Source: Coriobacteriia bacterium
Lineage (GTDB): Bacteria; Actinomycetota; Coriobacteriia; Anaerosomatales; JAENZW01
DNA: 25,863 bases
Direction: 5' to 3'
Assembly: GCA_029858605.1 (NCBI GenBank)
Contig: JAOUET010000004.1
Location: 1 to 25,863 of the forward strand
A program made the translations under genes and the position numbers. How positions within the stretch are numbered: position 1 is the first letter of the stretch; each line of letters begins with the position of its first letter. Below, piece after piece: positions 1-7,684 of the stretch. The notes under the pieces are model-generated. The model did not search any database. It was not told the DNA's origin and worked only from the letters and a program-made list of their open reading frames with translations.

Positions 1-632
1 TCGGGGTCTCGGTACGAAGCCAGGATGTCGGCGATCCGGACATCGGTCAGCATGCTCGTGAGCCCGTCCGAGCAAAGGAGCAAGCGATCGCCCGGTTCCG
101 CGTCCACCTCGAACGTGTCCGCATACATGTTGGGATCCGATCCGAGGGCGCGAGTTATGACGCTGCGGTTGGGATGCGTGCGCGACTCTTCCTCCGTGAT
201 GCTGCCCTGCCTTATCAGGTCGGCGACGACGGAGTGGTCTAGGGTGATGCGCTCGAGTTCTCCCCCATGGAACAGGTACGCGCGGCTGTCGCCTGCGTGC
301 GCTATGGCGATGCGAGTGTCCTCGACGATGGCGGCCGTTAGAGTCGTCCCCATTCCGGCACGCCCGAGCCCCTCACGGGCGCCGTCGATGACCGCACGGT
401 TTGCGGATCGCACGGCTCGCCCCAGTGCTTTCGCATCCGCACGTAGTGGCGCGTTCTCCAGAAGGCTCTCGACTGCGAGCGTGCTGGCGATCTCCCCTGC
501 CTGGTGACCGCCCAGGCCGTCCGCAACCGCGTAGAGCGGCGGGCTCAGGAGGACGGCGTCCTCGTTGTGAGTCCTGACGCGACCGACATCGGAAAGACCT
601 GAGTACTGTGGTCTGCCCGCACGCGCGCTCAC
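1..632 (-). CDS. PP2C-family Ser/Thr protein phosphatase (3' part outside window)
   Basis: The first 210 residues of a PP2C/PPM phosphatase, which removes phosphate from Ser/Thr using two metal ions. The gene runs off the left edge. Reading from a GTG at 632, I see the family motifs in order: RTHNED (20-25), VADGLGGH (37-43), GMGTTL (93-98), HAGDSRAY (112-119) and LLCSDGLT (185-192). The metal-binding Asp residues are present. The GTG overlaps the stop of the upstream FHA gene (GTGA), so the two are probably translationally coupled. With the kinase and two FHA proteins just upstream, it is most likely the PstP/Stp1-type partner that reverses the kinase. Whether a C-terminal membrane anchor follows, as in mycobacterial PstP, cannot be seen here. 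Confidence 0.95.
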   Translation of the reverse strand, partial: MSARAGRPQYSGLSDVGRVRTHNEDAVLLSPPLYAVADGLGGHQAGEIASTLAVESLLENAPLRADAKALGRAVRSANRAVIDGAREGLGRAGMGTTLTAAIVEDTRIAIAHAGDSRAYLFHGGELERITLDHSVVADLIRQGSITEEESRTHPNRSVITRALGSDPNMYADTFEVDAEPGDRLLLCSDGLTSMLTDVRIADILASYRDP

Positions 633-1042
633 AGGCGAACCACCTTCAGCAGCGTGGCGCCGAGAGCTATCTCGTCGCCCGCTTCGGCACGAACGGGCTC
701 GCGGATCCGTTCGCCGTTGACGACCGTGCCGTTCGTCGAGCCGAGATCTTGGACGGTCACGCCGTTCGAGGTGGGATGGACGCGTACGTGATTCGAGGAT
801 ACGAAGTCGTCGGCTATCACGATGTCCGATCCCGGAGAGCGGCCGATGATGATCGGCCCTGCGACCGGAACCGTCACGCCCATGATCTCGCGAGGCCCTC
901 GCGCTACCCTGAGCGCCAGCACGCCGGGTCCGGAGCGGCTAACGCGCACCAGGCCGACGCCGGTCTTCACGGCAGCGAAAAGGAACAGGTAGAGCAGGGC
1001 AAGAAGGAGGAACTTGCCGATGAGCAGGACGATATCGACCAT
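629..1042 (-). CDS. fhaB: FhaB-like membrane-anchored FHA-domain protein
   Basis: A 137-residue protein with one N-terminal membrane segment (about 3-25) and a C-terminal forkhead-associated domain (about 64-134), which binds phosphothreonine. FHA hallmarks are GRSPGSD (67-73), SSNH (82-85) and GSTNGT (101-106). This architecture and length match actinobacterial FhaB/FipA, which links Ser/Thr kinase signalling to cell-wall growth and division. I chose the ATG at 1042 because the membrane helix begins there. A longer reading from 1180 only adds Arg-rich sequence lying inside fhaA. The gene starts 2 bases after the fhaA stop, and its own stop overlaps the phosphatase start. The symbol rests on architecture and context; the division role is inferred from the family. 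Confidence 0.85.
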   Translation of the reverse strand: MVDIVLLIGKFLLLALLYLFLFAAVKTGVGLVRVSRSGPGVLALRVARGPREIMGVTVPVAGPIIIGRSPGSDIVIADDFVSSNHVRVHPTSNGVTVQDLGSTNGTVVNGERIREPVRAEAGDEIALGATLLKVVRL

Positions 1043-1044
1043 GG

Positions 1045-1815
1045 TCAGGTCCTCGGCTCGTTGTACGTCAGTTGAGTCACGCCGATTCGGACGACATCGC
1101 CGTCTTTCAGCCGGATGCGGTCGACCCGCTCGCCGTTGACGTACGTCCCGTTCGTCGACCCGAGGTCCTGAACGGCCCATCGCGAACCATCGGGTACGAA
1201 GGCCGCATGCTGGCGGGAGATATTCGCGTCCTTCACGCAGATGTCGCAGTCCGCAAGGCGACCCACCACGACCTTCGCTCCCTGCAGGATGACGTCGTGA
1301 TGTATCCCGCTGACGGTGACCGTTGCGAAGACCTGGACCGACGGCACGTTCGCGAGGAGTCGGGCTCGCTGGTCGGCTTCATCGAGGGCGGCGTCTTCCC
1401 GAGCGCGTGGCGGCTCTTCGGCAGGTGGCGCAATCGGGGCTTGCTCCGAGTCGGAGAGATTGGGACTGACTCGGAAACGGCCGAGCCGCAAATCGTCGTG
1501 CACGACGAAATCCACTCTCGGCTTGGAGGTCAGGTGGTACCCGCGCTCCTGCGCATGTGCGACGAGATACGTAGCCAGCTCACCGGAGAGCGTGTCGCGA
1601 AACGCGCCCATCTTCTCGGTGTCTGCCGAAGAGAGCGCCACGACGTAGGAGGCAGGCACATAGACCTTGCCGACACCGACCGAGCGGGTGTCGTCCATGG
1701 CCTTGCCCAGCGCCTTGGCGATCTCGACGGGCTGGACTGGAGAGCGAAACGCGCCCGCAAACAGTCCCTCGACAGCGGATGCCACGCGATCCTCGAAGTC
1801 GGACAGGATGCTCAA
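1045..1815 (-). CDS. fhaA: FhaA-like FHA-domain protein with N-terminal DUF3662-type domain
   Basis: A 256-residue cytosolic protein. The N-terminal 1-120 region resembles the FhaA N-terminal domain (DUF3662), with the pattern FEDRVASAVEGLF...VQPVEIAKAL. A Pro/Glu/Ala-rich linker (about 121-155) follows, then an FHA domain (about 160-252) with GRLADCD (185-191), SRQH (200-203) and GSTNGT (219-224). The start is TTG at 1815, supported by a GGAGG ribosome site about 7 bases upstream and by family alignment. A longer reading from 1923 adds 36 residues that lie within the kinase gene. FhaA binds phosphorylated partners of PknB-type kinases in actinobacteria, so it is probably an effector of the kinase encoded immediately upstream. 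Confidence 0.87.
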   Translation of the reverse strand: MSILSDFEDRVASAVEGLFAGAFRSPVQPVEIAKALGKAMDDTRSVGVGKVYVPASYVVALSSADTEKMGAFRDTLSGELATYLVAHAQERGYHLTSKPRVDFVVHDDLRLGRFRVSPNLSDSEQAPIAPPAEEPPRAREDAALDEADQRARLLANVPSVQVFATVTVSGIHHDVILQGAKVVVGRLADCDICVKDANISRQHAAFVPDGSRWAVQDLGSTNGTYVNGERVDRIRLKDGDVVRIGVTQLTYNEPRT

Positions 1816-1834
1816 TCGACGTCCTCCGTCGGCG

Positions 1835-3556
1835 TCATTCCTCTTCGGCGCGCGCGGGCGCACCGGCTGCGATAACGAGCACGACCAGTATAGAAGAGGC
1901 GGCGAGATGCGGTAGCAAGGCATCTCCCGTCCACGTCACCGAAGCGTTGACGCTGCGCGCGACTACGTCGGCCAGCGCGTATCCGGCGTAGAGCATCGCT
2001 ACGCCCAGCACCCAGCCGCCGATTGCCGCGGTCCTTGCGGCGCGACGACACGCCAGCGACATCGCGAGTGCGGCACCCGCCCAGGCCGCCAGCACCGCGA
2101 GCGGTGCCGGAGTGGAGACCAGCTCGCGCACGTTGCCGGACATGATGCGCGTGGAGAGCGGGTCCGCGAACCATTCCAGCGTCACGGTCAAGTATGGTGC
2201 CCTTCCTCCCGAGGCGGCCGACGCCAGCATCGTGAGGGCGGCTCCGGTCGCGCCGGCGACAGCACTCTTGAGAGGCGTCGCGCCGAAGCCCGTCAGCAAA
2301 GGTGCCGCTGGCGCGAGTCGTGCAATGCCGAGGGGTGGGGCCGCAAGTCCGCCGAGCAGGGCGTTTTCACGACGACCCGCATACCACCACGCCGGGGTGA
2401 TGGCCAGCAGGAAGGCGGTTCCGACGGCCCAACCGGTCGCGGAGATGAGCCCGACCGCGAAGGCGCCGAGGCCGAGCGCCGTCCCGAGCGCAGGTACCGC
2501 GGTAGCGACGAACGCGACGAGGAGGGCCCCTGCGGTGTGGGCCGGACCGGACAAAGTGAGTTCGGCTAGGCCGACCCACGCGAGCCAGCCACTGGTTGCG
2601 GCCGCAAGCGCTCTGACCGCGAATCCGGACCAGGGGCGCGTTCTGTCCCACAGGCCAATCCGCTCCCAGTCGCGTGCCACATCGATCTGTTCGTCTTGCA
2701 GCGAAGCGACGACCTCGGCGAGCTCAACGCGGCCTTGGTCCGGTCTGCCGAGGTGGTCCAGGAGTCGTGCGGCAAACCCTGCAACGGTCCCGTACCGGTC
2801 GCCGGGATGTGTAGCGAGAGCCGCCAGCAGAATGTCGTCGATCGCGGCTGGAAGGGTCCGGTCGAACTCGCTGGGTGCAGGCGGGTCTATCACCCCGGCT
2901 TTGAAGATCGCCCCCTCGATCGAGTCCGTCGCAAAAGGGTTGGCATCGACGAGCAGCTCGAAGCAAAGCGCGGCGAACGCCCAGACGTCGGTTCTCTCGT
3001 CGACGTCTTCGCCTTGGAGCTGCTCGAGAGGCATGAAGCCGGGCGTGCCTCCCACATTCGGGCCGTGACCTATGGCCGTTGAGAGAGCCGAAATGCCGAA
3101 GTCGGTCACCTTCACGTGCCCTGCGTGCGTGACCAGCACGTTCTCGGGCTTGATGTCGAGGTGCAGGACGCCGTTCTCGTGCGCGAACTGCAGCGCCGAA
3201 GCGACGGCTTCGACTACCGCGGCAGCCGCGTCGAGACCAGGCGGCCCCTCCCGATCGAGTATCTCGGCAAGGGAGGTGCCATCGACGTACTCCATGATGA
3301 TGAAGGCCTCGTCCGCGTCCGTGTCCCACTCGTGGACGGAGACGATGTTCGGGTGGTTGAGAAGTGCGGCCGTGCGAGCTTCGACGAGCCCGACGGGAGC
3401 GGTGACACGCCCGGACCCGTCTCGCGGGAACGGGAGTCGCTTGATCGCCACACGGCGCTGCATTCGCGTGTCGTACGCGAGCACGACCTCGGCGAAGCCT
3501 CCCCGTGCTAGCTGTTGCAGCGGACGGTAGCGGTCCAGAATCAGCTGCTGGTCCAC
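1835..3556 (-). CDS. Multi-pass membrane Ser/Thr protein kinase (PknB-like catalytic domain)
   Basis: A 573-residue protein. Residues about 10-270 form an eukaryotic-like kinase domain: Gly-rich loop ARGGFAEV (17-24), VAIK with Lys39, HLDIKPEN with catalytic Asp134 and Asn139, DFG (152-154), and GTPGFMPLEQ (170-179), which holds the APE-type Glu. The Arg of the usual HRD motif is Leu. From about 305 on there are six or seven hydrophobic segments and no PASTA repeats, unlike PknB. It therefore looks like a kinase tethered to a multi-pass membrane module, perhaps a sensor. The start is GTG at 3556 with GAGGGAAG upstream. It heads the run kinase > fhaA > fhaB > phosphatase and probably phosphorylates the FHA partners. 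Its stop at 1835 leaves 19 bases to fhaA. Confidence 0.93.
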   Translation of the reverse strand: MDQQLILDRYRPLQQLARGGFAEVVLAYDTRMQRRVAIKRLPFPRDGSGRVTAPVGLVEARTAALLNHPNIVSVHEWDTDADEAFIIMEYVDGTSLAEILDREGPPGLDAAAAVVEAVASALQFAHENGVLHLDIKPENVLVTHAGHVKVTDFGISALSTAIGHGPNVGGTPGFMPLEQLQGEDVDERTDVWAFAALCFELLVDANPFATDSIEGAIFKAGVIDPPAPSEFDRTLPAAIDDILLAALATHPGDRYGTVAGFAARLLDHLGRPDQGRVELAEVVASLQDEQIDVARDWERIGLWDRTRPWSGFAVRALAAATSGWLAWVGLAELTLSGPAHTAGALLVAFVATAVPALGTALGLGAFAVGLISATGWAVGTAFLLAITPAWWYAGRRENALLGGLAAPPLGIARLAPAAPLLTGFGATPLKSAVAGATGAALTMLASAASGGRAPYLTVTLEWFADPLSTRIMSGNVRELVSTPAPLAVLAAWAGAALAMSLACRRAARTAAIGGWVLGVAMLYAGYALADVVARSVNASVTWTGDALLPHLAASSILVVLVIAAGAPARAEEE

Positions 3557-3641
3557 ACGCTTCCCTCGACGGTTGTGCGATCAGCCTATTCTAGCGCGGG
3601 ATGGTCGTGCGATGCAGTGACGTTCCAGCGGGGTGGGTGGC

Positions 3642-4370
3642 CTACGCCTCACCGAGGTACGCTCTCTTCAGCTCCTCGTTCGCGAGGAGCTCGCCGGCTG
3701 TACCTTCGATGACGACCTGACCGGTTTGCAGGACGTAGCCGCGATCGGCGATGGAGAGGGCCGCGTTCGCGTTCTGCTCCACGATGAAGACCGAGACACC
3801 CTGCTCGTTGATCGACTGGATCGTCTCGAAGCTCTGGTCCACGAGAGCAGGAGCCAGTCCCATGGACGGCTCGTCCATGATCACGAGACGCGGGCGGCTC
3901 ATCAGTGCCCTTCCGAACGCGACCATCTGCTGCTCGCCACCCGACAGCGTACCGGCCCGCTGAGAGCGGCGCTCGTGTACGCGCGGAAAGAGCTCGTAGA
4001 CCTTCTCGAGGTCTTCCCTGATGCCTTCGGCGTCGGTACGCGTGTAGGCACCCATCTCGAGGTTTTCCAGCACTGTCAGGTGCGGGAAGAGCCGACGATT
4101 CTCCGGCACGGTGGCGATGCCCCGCCTGATGCGCTCGGAAGTGCGGACGTTGTTGACGACCTCACCTTCCCACAGAACCTCGCCCTCGGTGGGTTTGACG
4201 ATACCGAGGACCGTCTTCATGGTCGTCGACTTGCCGGATGCGTTGCCGCCGAGCAGACAGACGATCTCGCCCTCATAGACCTTGTAGTTGACGTCCTTCA
4301 GGATTTCGATGCGTCCGTAGTGGGTTCGGACGTGCCGGAACTCAAGAAGGGGTGACTGCGTGCTTTCCAA
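3642..4370 (-). CDS. livF: Branched-chain amino-acid-type ABC transporter ATPase LivF
   Basis: A 242-residue ABC ATPase of the LivF class. Walker A is GGNASGKST (41-49), with Ala-Ser in place of the common Gly-Ala. The signature is LSGGEQQM and Walker B is LVIMDEPSMGLAP. It pairs with LivG to power uptake through LivH-LivM. The TTG start at 4370 has GGAGG 6 bases upstream and overlaps the 3' end of livG by 29 bases, so expression is coupled. It is the last gene of the cluster. The kinase gene begins 85 bases downstream on the same strand with no clear terminator between, so read-through is possible. Substrates other than leucine, isoleucine and valine (such as urea or other amides) cannot be excluded for this family. 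Confidence 0.95.
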   Translation of the reverse strand: MESTQSPLLEFRHVRTHYGRIEILKDVNYKVYEGEIVCLLGGNASGKSTTMKTVLGIVKPTEGEVLWEGEVVNNVRTSERIRRGIATVPENRRLFPHLTVLENLEMGAYTRTDAEGIREDLEKVYELFPRVHERRSQRAGTLSGGEQQMVAFGRALMSRPRLVIMDEPSMGLAPALVDQSFETIQSINEQGVSVFIVEQNANAALSIADRGYVLQTGQVVIEGTAGELLANEELKRAYLGEA

Positions 4371-5130
4371 GATACGCCTCCACGACTGCGGGGTCGCTGG
4401 CCACGTCCTGCGGTAGACCTTCGGCTATCTTCACTCCGTGATCCATTGCGATGACGCGGTCCGACGCCCCCATTATCACCTTCATGTCGTGCTCGATCAT
4501 CAGGATCGTGTAGCCAAGGGACTTGAAATCCTTGATTTGGTTCATGACCTCGAGGGTCTCGGCCGGGTTCATGCCTGCCACGGGCTCGTCGAGCAACAGC
4601 AGTACGGGGTCGGACGCGAGAGCGCGTGCGATCTCGAGCCTGCGCCGATTGGCGTATGAGAGCGATGAAGCCGGCTGCGACTGCCTGGGACCCGAGAAGC
4701 GACCCGGGAACATCGCGAGGATGCGTTGCGCGTTCTCGCGCATCACCGCCTCCTCCTTGCGCAGGCGAGGAAGGCGAAACATCGCCGAGAAAGCCCCGCT
4801 GTGCGCGCGGCCGTGCTGGCCGACGAGCAAGTTCTCCAGCACGGTCATGTTGGAGAAGAGGCGTAGCATCTGGAACGTGCGCGAGATTCCTTTGCGCTGA
4901 ATCTGGTCCGGCCGAAGACCTGCGATGCTCTCGCCCTTCAGAAGGATATCGCCGGAGTCGGGTTCGTAAAGTCCCGTGATGAGGTTGAATGTCGTCGTCT
5001 TTCCAGAACCGTTCGGTCCGATGATCGAGAGGATCTCGTTCTCGTAGATCTCAAACGAGAGGTCGTCGACGGCCTTGAGACCGCCGAACGCCTTCGTCGC
5101 GCCCTTGAAGTCGAGAACAACTTCTCGCAT
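4342..5130 (-). CDS. livG: Branched-chain amino-acid-type ABC transporter ATPase LivG
   Basis: A 262-residue ABC ATPase of the LivG class: Walker A GPNGSGKTT (38-46), Walker B VLLLLDEPVAGMNP and switch His in MIEHDM. The signature segment reads LSYANRRRLEIARAL, where the family normally has LSYGQQRRLEIARAL, so the usual Gly-Gln after LSY is replaced by Ala-Asn. The C-terminus (GLPQDVASDPAVVEAYLG) is typical of LivG. The ATG at 5130 has GGAGG about 10 bases upstream, and the gene begins 6 bases after the livM stop. It works with LivF as the motor of the transporter. Confidence 0.95.
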   Translation of the reverse strand: MREVVLDFKGATKAFGGLKAVDDLSFEIYENEILSIIGPNGSGKTTTFNLITGLYEPDSGDILLKGESIAGLRPDQIQRKGISRTFQMLRLFSNMTVLENLLVGQHGRAHSGAFSAMFRLPRLRKEEAVMRENAQRILAMFPGRFSGPRQSQPASSLSYANRRRLEIARALASDPVLLLLDEPVAGMNPAETLEVMNQIKDFKSLGYTILMIEHDMKVIMGASDRVIAMDHGVKIAEGLPQDVASDPAVVEAYLGKHAVTPS

Positions 5131-5136
5131 CGGTGC

Positions 5137-6297
5137 CTATGCCTCCAGGTCCTGATGACCCTCATCGAAATCGAAGAGCTTCTGACGGGTCTTCTCTACC
5201 TCGCGCGGATCCTCTTCGCGGACTTCGCGGCGCCAAAGCGAGTCTGGCAGAATCCCTTCGGGCCTGAATATGACCATCACGACGATGACCAGACCCACGA
5301 TGAGCATGCGATACCGGTCGAACTCGATGAAGAAGTTCTGCACGGCAACGGGCAGTGAATCCATCGTCTGCTCGCCGAGCAGATCGGGCAGCCACCTCGA
5401 GAACGCCTGGCGAATGAACTCCGGGAGAGCGTCTAGGAGTGCGGCGCCGGCGATCGCTCCGGGAATCGAACCCATGCCGCCGAGAACGACCATGCAGACG
5501 ACGAGCACCGACTGCAGGAACTCGAAGTACGTCGGGTTGATGAACTGCTGGTAGTACGCGAACAGACACCCGGCGAGCCCAGCGATGCCGGCGCTGATGA
5601 CCATGGACAGCAGCTTCAGACTCGTTCCGTGGATGCCGCTGTGCTCGGCGGCGATCTCATCCTCGCGCAACGCGTTCCACGCGCGCCCCACGCGCGAGGA
5701 CTTCAGGTTGGTCAGCATGATCGCCACGAGTACGACGAAGATCAGTACCAGATAGTAGAACTCGCCCGGTTTGTCGATCTTCAAGCCGAGAATCATCGGC
5801 CGGTAGATCTGCGGGATGCCACCGGGACCGTTCGTCACGGACTCCCAGTTGTTGAACGTGATGCGCGTTATCTCGCCGAAGCCAAGTGTGACTATCGCAA
5901 GGTAGTCGCCGCGTAATCGCAGCGTCGGCAGGCCGATGAGCAGTCCGGCAAGCATGGCCAGTCCTGTGCTCGCAAGCAGCAGGATCCAGAAATCGACGTG
6001 GTAGCCGAGCCGCGGAGACGAGAATATGGCGGTCGTGTAGGAGCCCACCGCGAAGAACGCGATATATCCGAGATTCAGTAGCCCGGTCTCACCCATGACG
6101 ACGTTGAGCCCCATAGCCAGAAGGACGTAGACGAGAGACCGGATGCCCAAGCGCAGCCACACCGTCTGGATCAGGTCTGCCTGCTCCAGCAACGGTACGG
6201 AGATTGCGAGGGCGAGCGCCGCGAGCGCGTACGCCCACCTCGGCACTCTGCCGAAGAAGCGCCTCGCCGTTGCCCAGACACCCGTCTTCTCCTGCAT
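5137..6297 (-). CDS. livM: Branched-chain amino-acid-type ABC transporter permease LivM
   Basis: A 386-residue inner-membrane permease of the LivM family with about nine or ten hydrophobic segments. Typical landmarks are GLNVVMGETGLLNLGYIAFF, a loop GDYLAIVTLGFGEITRI, the coupling-loop region SRVGRAWNALREDEIAAEHSG, and GGMGSIPGAIAGAALL. It ends in FRPEGILP followed by an unusually long, highly charged cytoplasmic tail of about 35 residues. The ATG at 6297 follows the livH stop and has GGAGAAGG upstream. A longer open frame reaching 7254 is only non-coding sequence antiphase to livH. LivM and LivH form the translocation pore. Confidence 0.95.
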   Translation of the reverse strand: MQEKTGVWATARRFFGRVPRWAYALAALALAISVPLLEQADLIQTVWLRLGIRSLVYVLLAMGLNVVMGETGLLNLGYIAFFAVGSYTTAIFSSPRLGYHVDFWILLLASTGLAMLAGLLIGLPTLRLRGDYLAIVTLGFGEITRITFNNWESVTNGPGGIPQIYRPMILGLKIDKPGEFYYLVLIFVVLVAIMLTNLKSSRVGRAWNALREDEIAAEHSGIHGTSLKLLSMVISAGIAGLAGCLFAYYQQFINPTYFEFLQSVLVVCMVVLGGMGSIPGAIAGAALLDALPEFIRQAFSRWLPDLLGEQTMDSLPVAVQNFFIEFDRYRMLIVGLVIVVMVIFRPEGILPDSLWRREVREEDPREVEKTRQKLFDFDEGHQDLEA

Positions 6298-6299
6298 GG

Positions 6300-7520
6300 C
6301 TAGACCTTCTCCTGGATGTGCTCGCCGAGGATCCCGGAGGGTCGGAACATCAAGACGAGCACCAGTACCGAGAAGGAGATGGCATGCTGCCACATCGTCG
6401 CGAACTGGCTGTCGTGGTTGAGGAAGAACAGGATCGCCATTACCGCAAGGAACAGGTTGCCTGCGGCAAGGCGCAGCGAGTGTCTGGCCGAGACACTGAC
6501 GAGGGCGTCGGTGCGTGGACCGAGCGCAACCTTCAGCGCGTTGGGAATGGGGAAGCGATACACGTTGACGATCCGCCTCTCGTAGGCGGGCGTGCGAATC
6601 TCGTCGCGAATGTGTCGCCTGCGACGCCCGGGCACCCGGATCGTCTGTGTGTAGAGACCCAGCGCCAAGCCGGCGACGAAGAACCACGCGAGTCCGCCGA
6701 GCTTCATCCCTACGCCGTAGTTCTCGACAAGACCCAGCAGGAGGGAGCCAACCACCGCTCCGGGGATGTTGCCGATACCACCAAGGACGGCCGCAGTGAA
6801 CGCCTTGAGACCGTACAGGAAGCCTGTGTCGAACTTCAGCGAACCGTAGTACATGGCGACGAGGAAGCCGCCGATGGCCGCCAGCGCAGAACCGATGATG
6901 AACGTGAAGGCGATAGTGCGGTTCGTCTCTATGCCCATCATCTCTGCGGCTTCCATGTCCTGCGAGGTCGCACGCATCGCCTTGCCTATTCGGGTGCTCC
7001 TGATGATGTAGGTAAGGATAGCCATCAGCACGACCGAAACGCCGATGATGATGAGGGCGAGGACTCTTATCGGCACGCCGAACATGACTACGACCTGGCT
7101 CGGGACGATTGCTGTCGGAACGACGATCGCCTCGGGGCCCCACGTGAGGATGATGAGGTTCTGCAGGAAGATGGACACACCGATGGCCGAAAGGAGCGGG
7201 ATGATTCGCGAAGCACCCCGAAGCGGTCGGTACGCTATCCGTTCCACAAGCCATCCAAGCAGAGCCGTGAGCAGGACGGACACGGCGACAGCCATGATGA
7301 AGTAGCCGATGAGCACTCCAGCGGACGTGTCGCTATCGACACCTGCCCATACGAGTGTCGTGATTGCGATGTAGCCGCCGATGGTGAAGATCTCGCCGTG
7401 GGCGAAGTTGATGAACTCGAGCACGCCGTACACCATCGTGTACCCGAGTGCGATGAGTGCGTATATCATGCCGACGGTCAAGCCGGACATTGTCAGGCGA
7501 AAGACATGCTCGAACGTCAT
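6300..7520 (-). CDS. livH: Branched-chain amino-acid-type ABC transporter permease LivH, with insertion
   Basis: A 406-residue permease. Residues 1-270 are standard LivH (YALIALGYTMVYGVLEFINF, the coupling segment SQDMEAAEMMGIETN, and GGIGNIPGAVVGSLLLGLVEN), and the end is the standard FRPSGILGE. Family members are usually about 290-310 residues. Here roughly 100 extra residues (about 271-375) sit between the helix after LVENYG and the last helix: a hydrophobic segment, a strongly basic loop (VPGRRRRHIRDEIR, then YERRIVN) and another hydrophobic segment. I chose the ATG at 7520 with AGGA 7 bases upstream, because an upstream reading to 7583 has no conserved residues. It is the first gene after the terminator that follows the binding-protein gene. 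Confidence 0.94.
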   Translation of the reverse strand: MTFEHVFRLTMSGLTVGMIYALIALGYTMVYGVLEFINFAHGEIFTIGGYIAITTLVWAGVDSDTSAGVLIGYFIMAVAVSVLLTALLGWLVERIAYRPLRGASRIIPLLSAIGVSIFLQNLIILTWGPEAIVVPTAIVPSQVVVMFGVPIRVLALIIIGVSVVLMAILTYIIRSTRIGKAMRATSQDMEAAEMMGIETNRTIAFTFIIGSALAAIGGFLVAMYYGSLKFDTGFLYGLKAFTAAVLGGIGNIPGAVVGSLLLGLVENYGVGMKLGGLAWFFVAGLALGLYTQTIRVPGRRRRHIRDEIRTPAYERRIVNVYRFPIPNALKVALGPRTDALVSVSARHSLRLAAGNLFLAVMAILFFLNHDSQFATMWQHAISFSVLVLVLMFRPSGILGEHIQEKV

Positions 7521-7610
7521 CTGTGCATCCTGAGGGTTCTCGGCTTCGAATGCGCGACGGTTTCCCGTGCATACGGCTTGCACACAGTAGCAAATGAGTG
7601 AGTATGAAGC

Positions 7611-7639
7611 AAAAGGCGCGGGGCATGTGCCCCGCGCCT
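7611..7639 (-). terminator. Intrinsic terminator between the binding-protein gene and livH
   Basis: A perfect 12-bp inverted repeat (AGGCGCGGGGCA at 7614-7625, complement at 7628-7639) with a 2-base loop on paper, opening to a larger loop in reality. On the minus strand the stem is followed by TTTT. It lies 46 bases after the stop of the substrate-binding protein gene and about 90 bases before livH. It probably ends most transcripts after the binding protein and lets a fraction continue into livHMGF, giving excess binding protein. Confidence 0.85.
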
Positions 7640-7684
7640 CATGTCGCGCTTCGATGCGGAGATCAGGGTCTCCGGATGGTCGTT

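Noticed and set aside
2112..3068. 318-codon plus-strand frame opposite the kinase
   Set aside because: Ser/Ala/Arg-rich shadow of the well-supported kinase gene.
5137..7254. 705-codon minus-strand frame suggesting a LivH-LivM fusion
   Set aside because: The first 319 codons are out of phase with the true LivH frame and make no recognisable protein. LivM starts at 6297 with its own ribosome site.
6204..7601. 465-codon open frame on the plus strand opposite livM-livH
   Set aside because: Composition is dominated by Arg, Asp, His and Glu with no domain pattern. The opposite strand encodes clear LivH and LivM; it is a GC-rich shadow frame.
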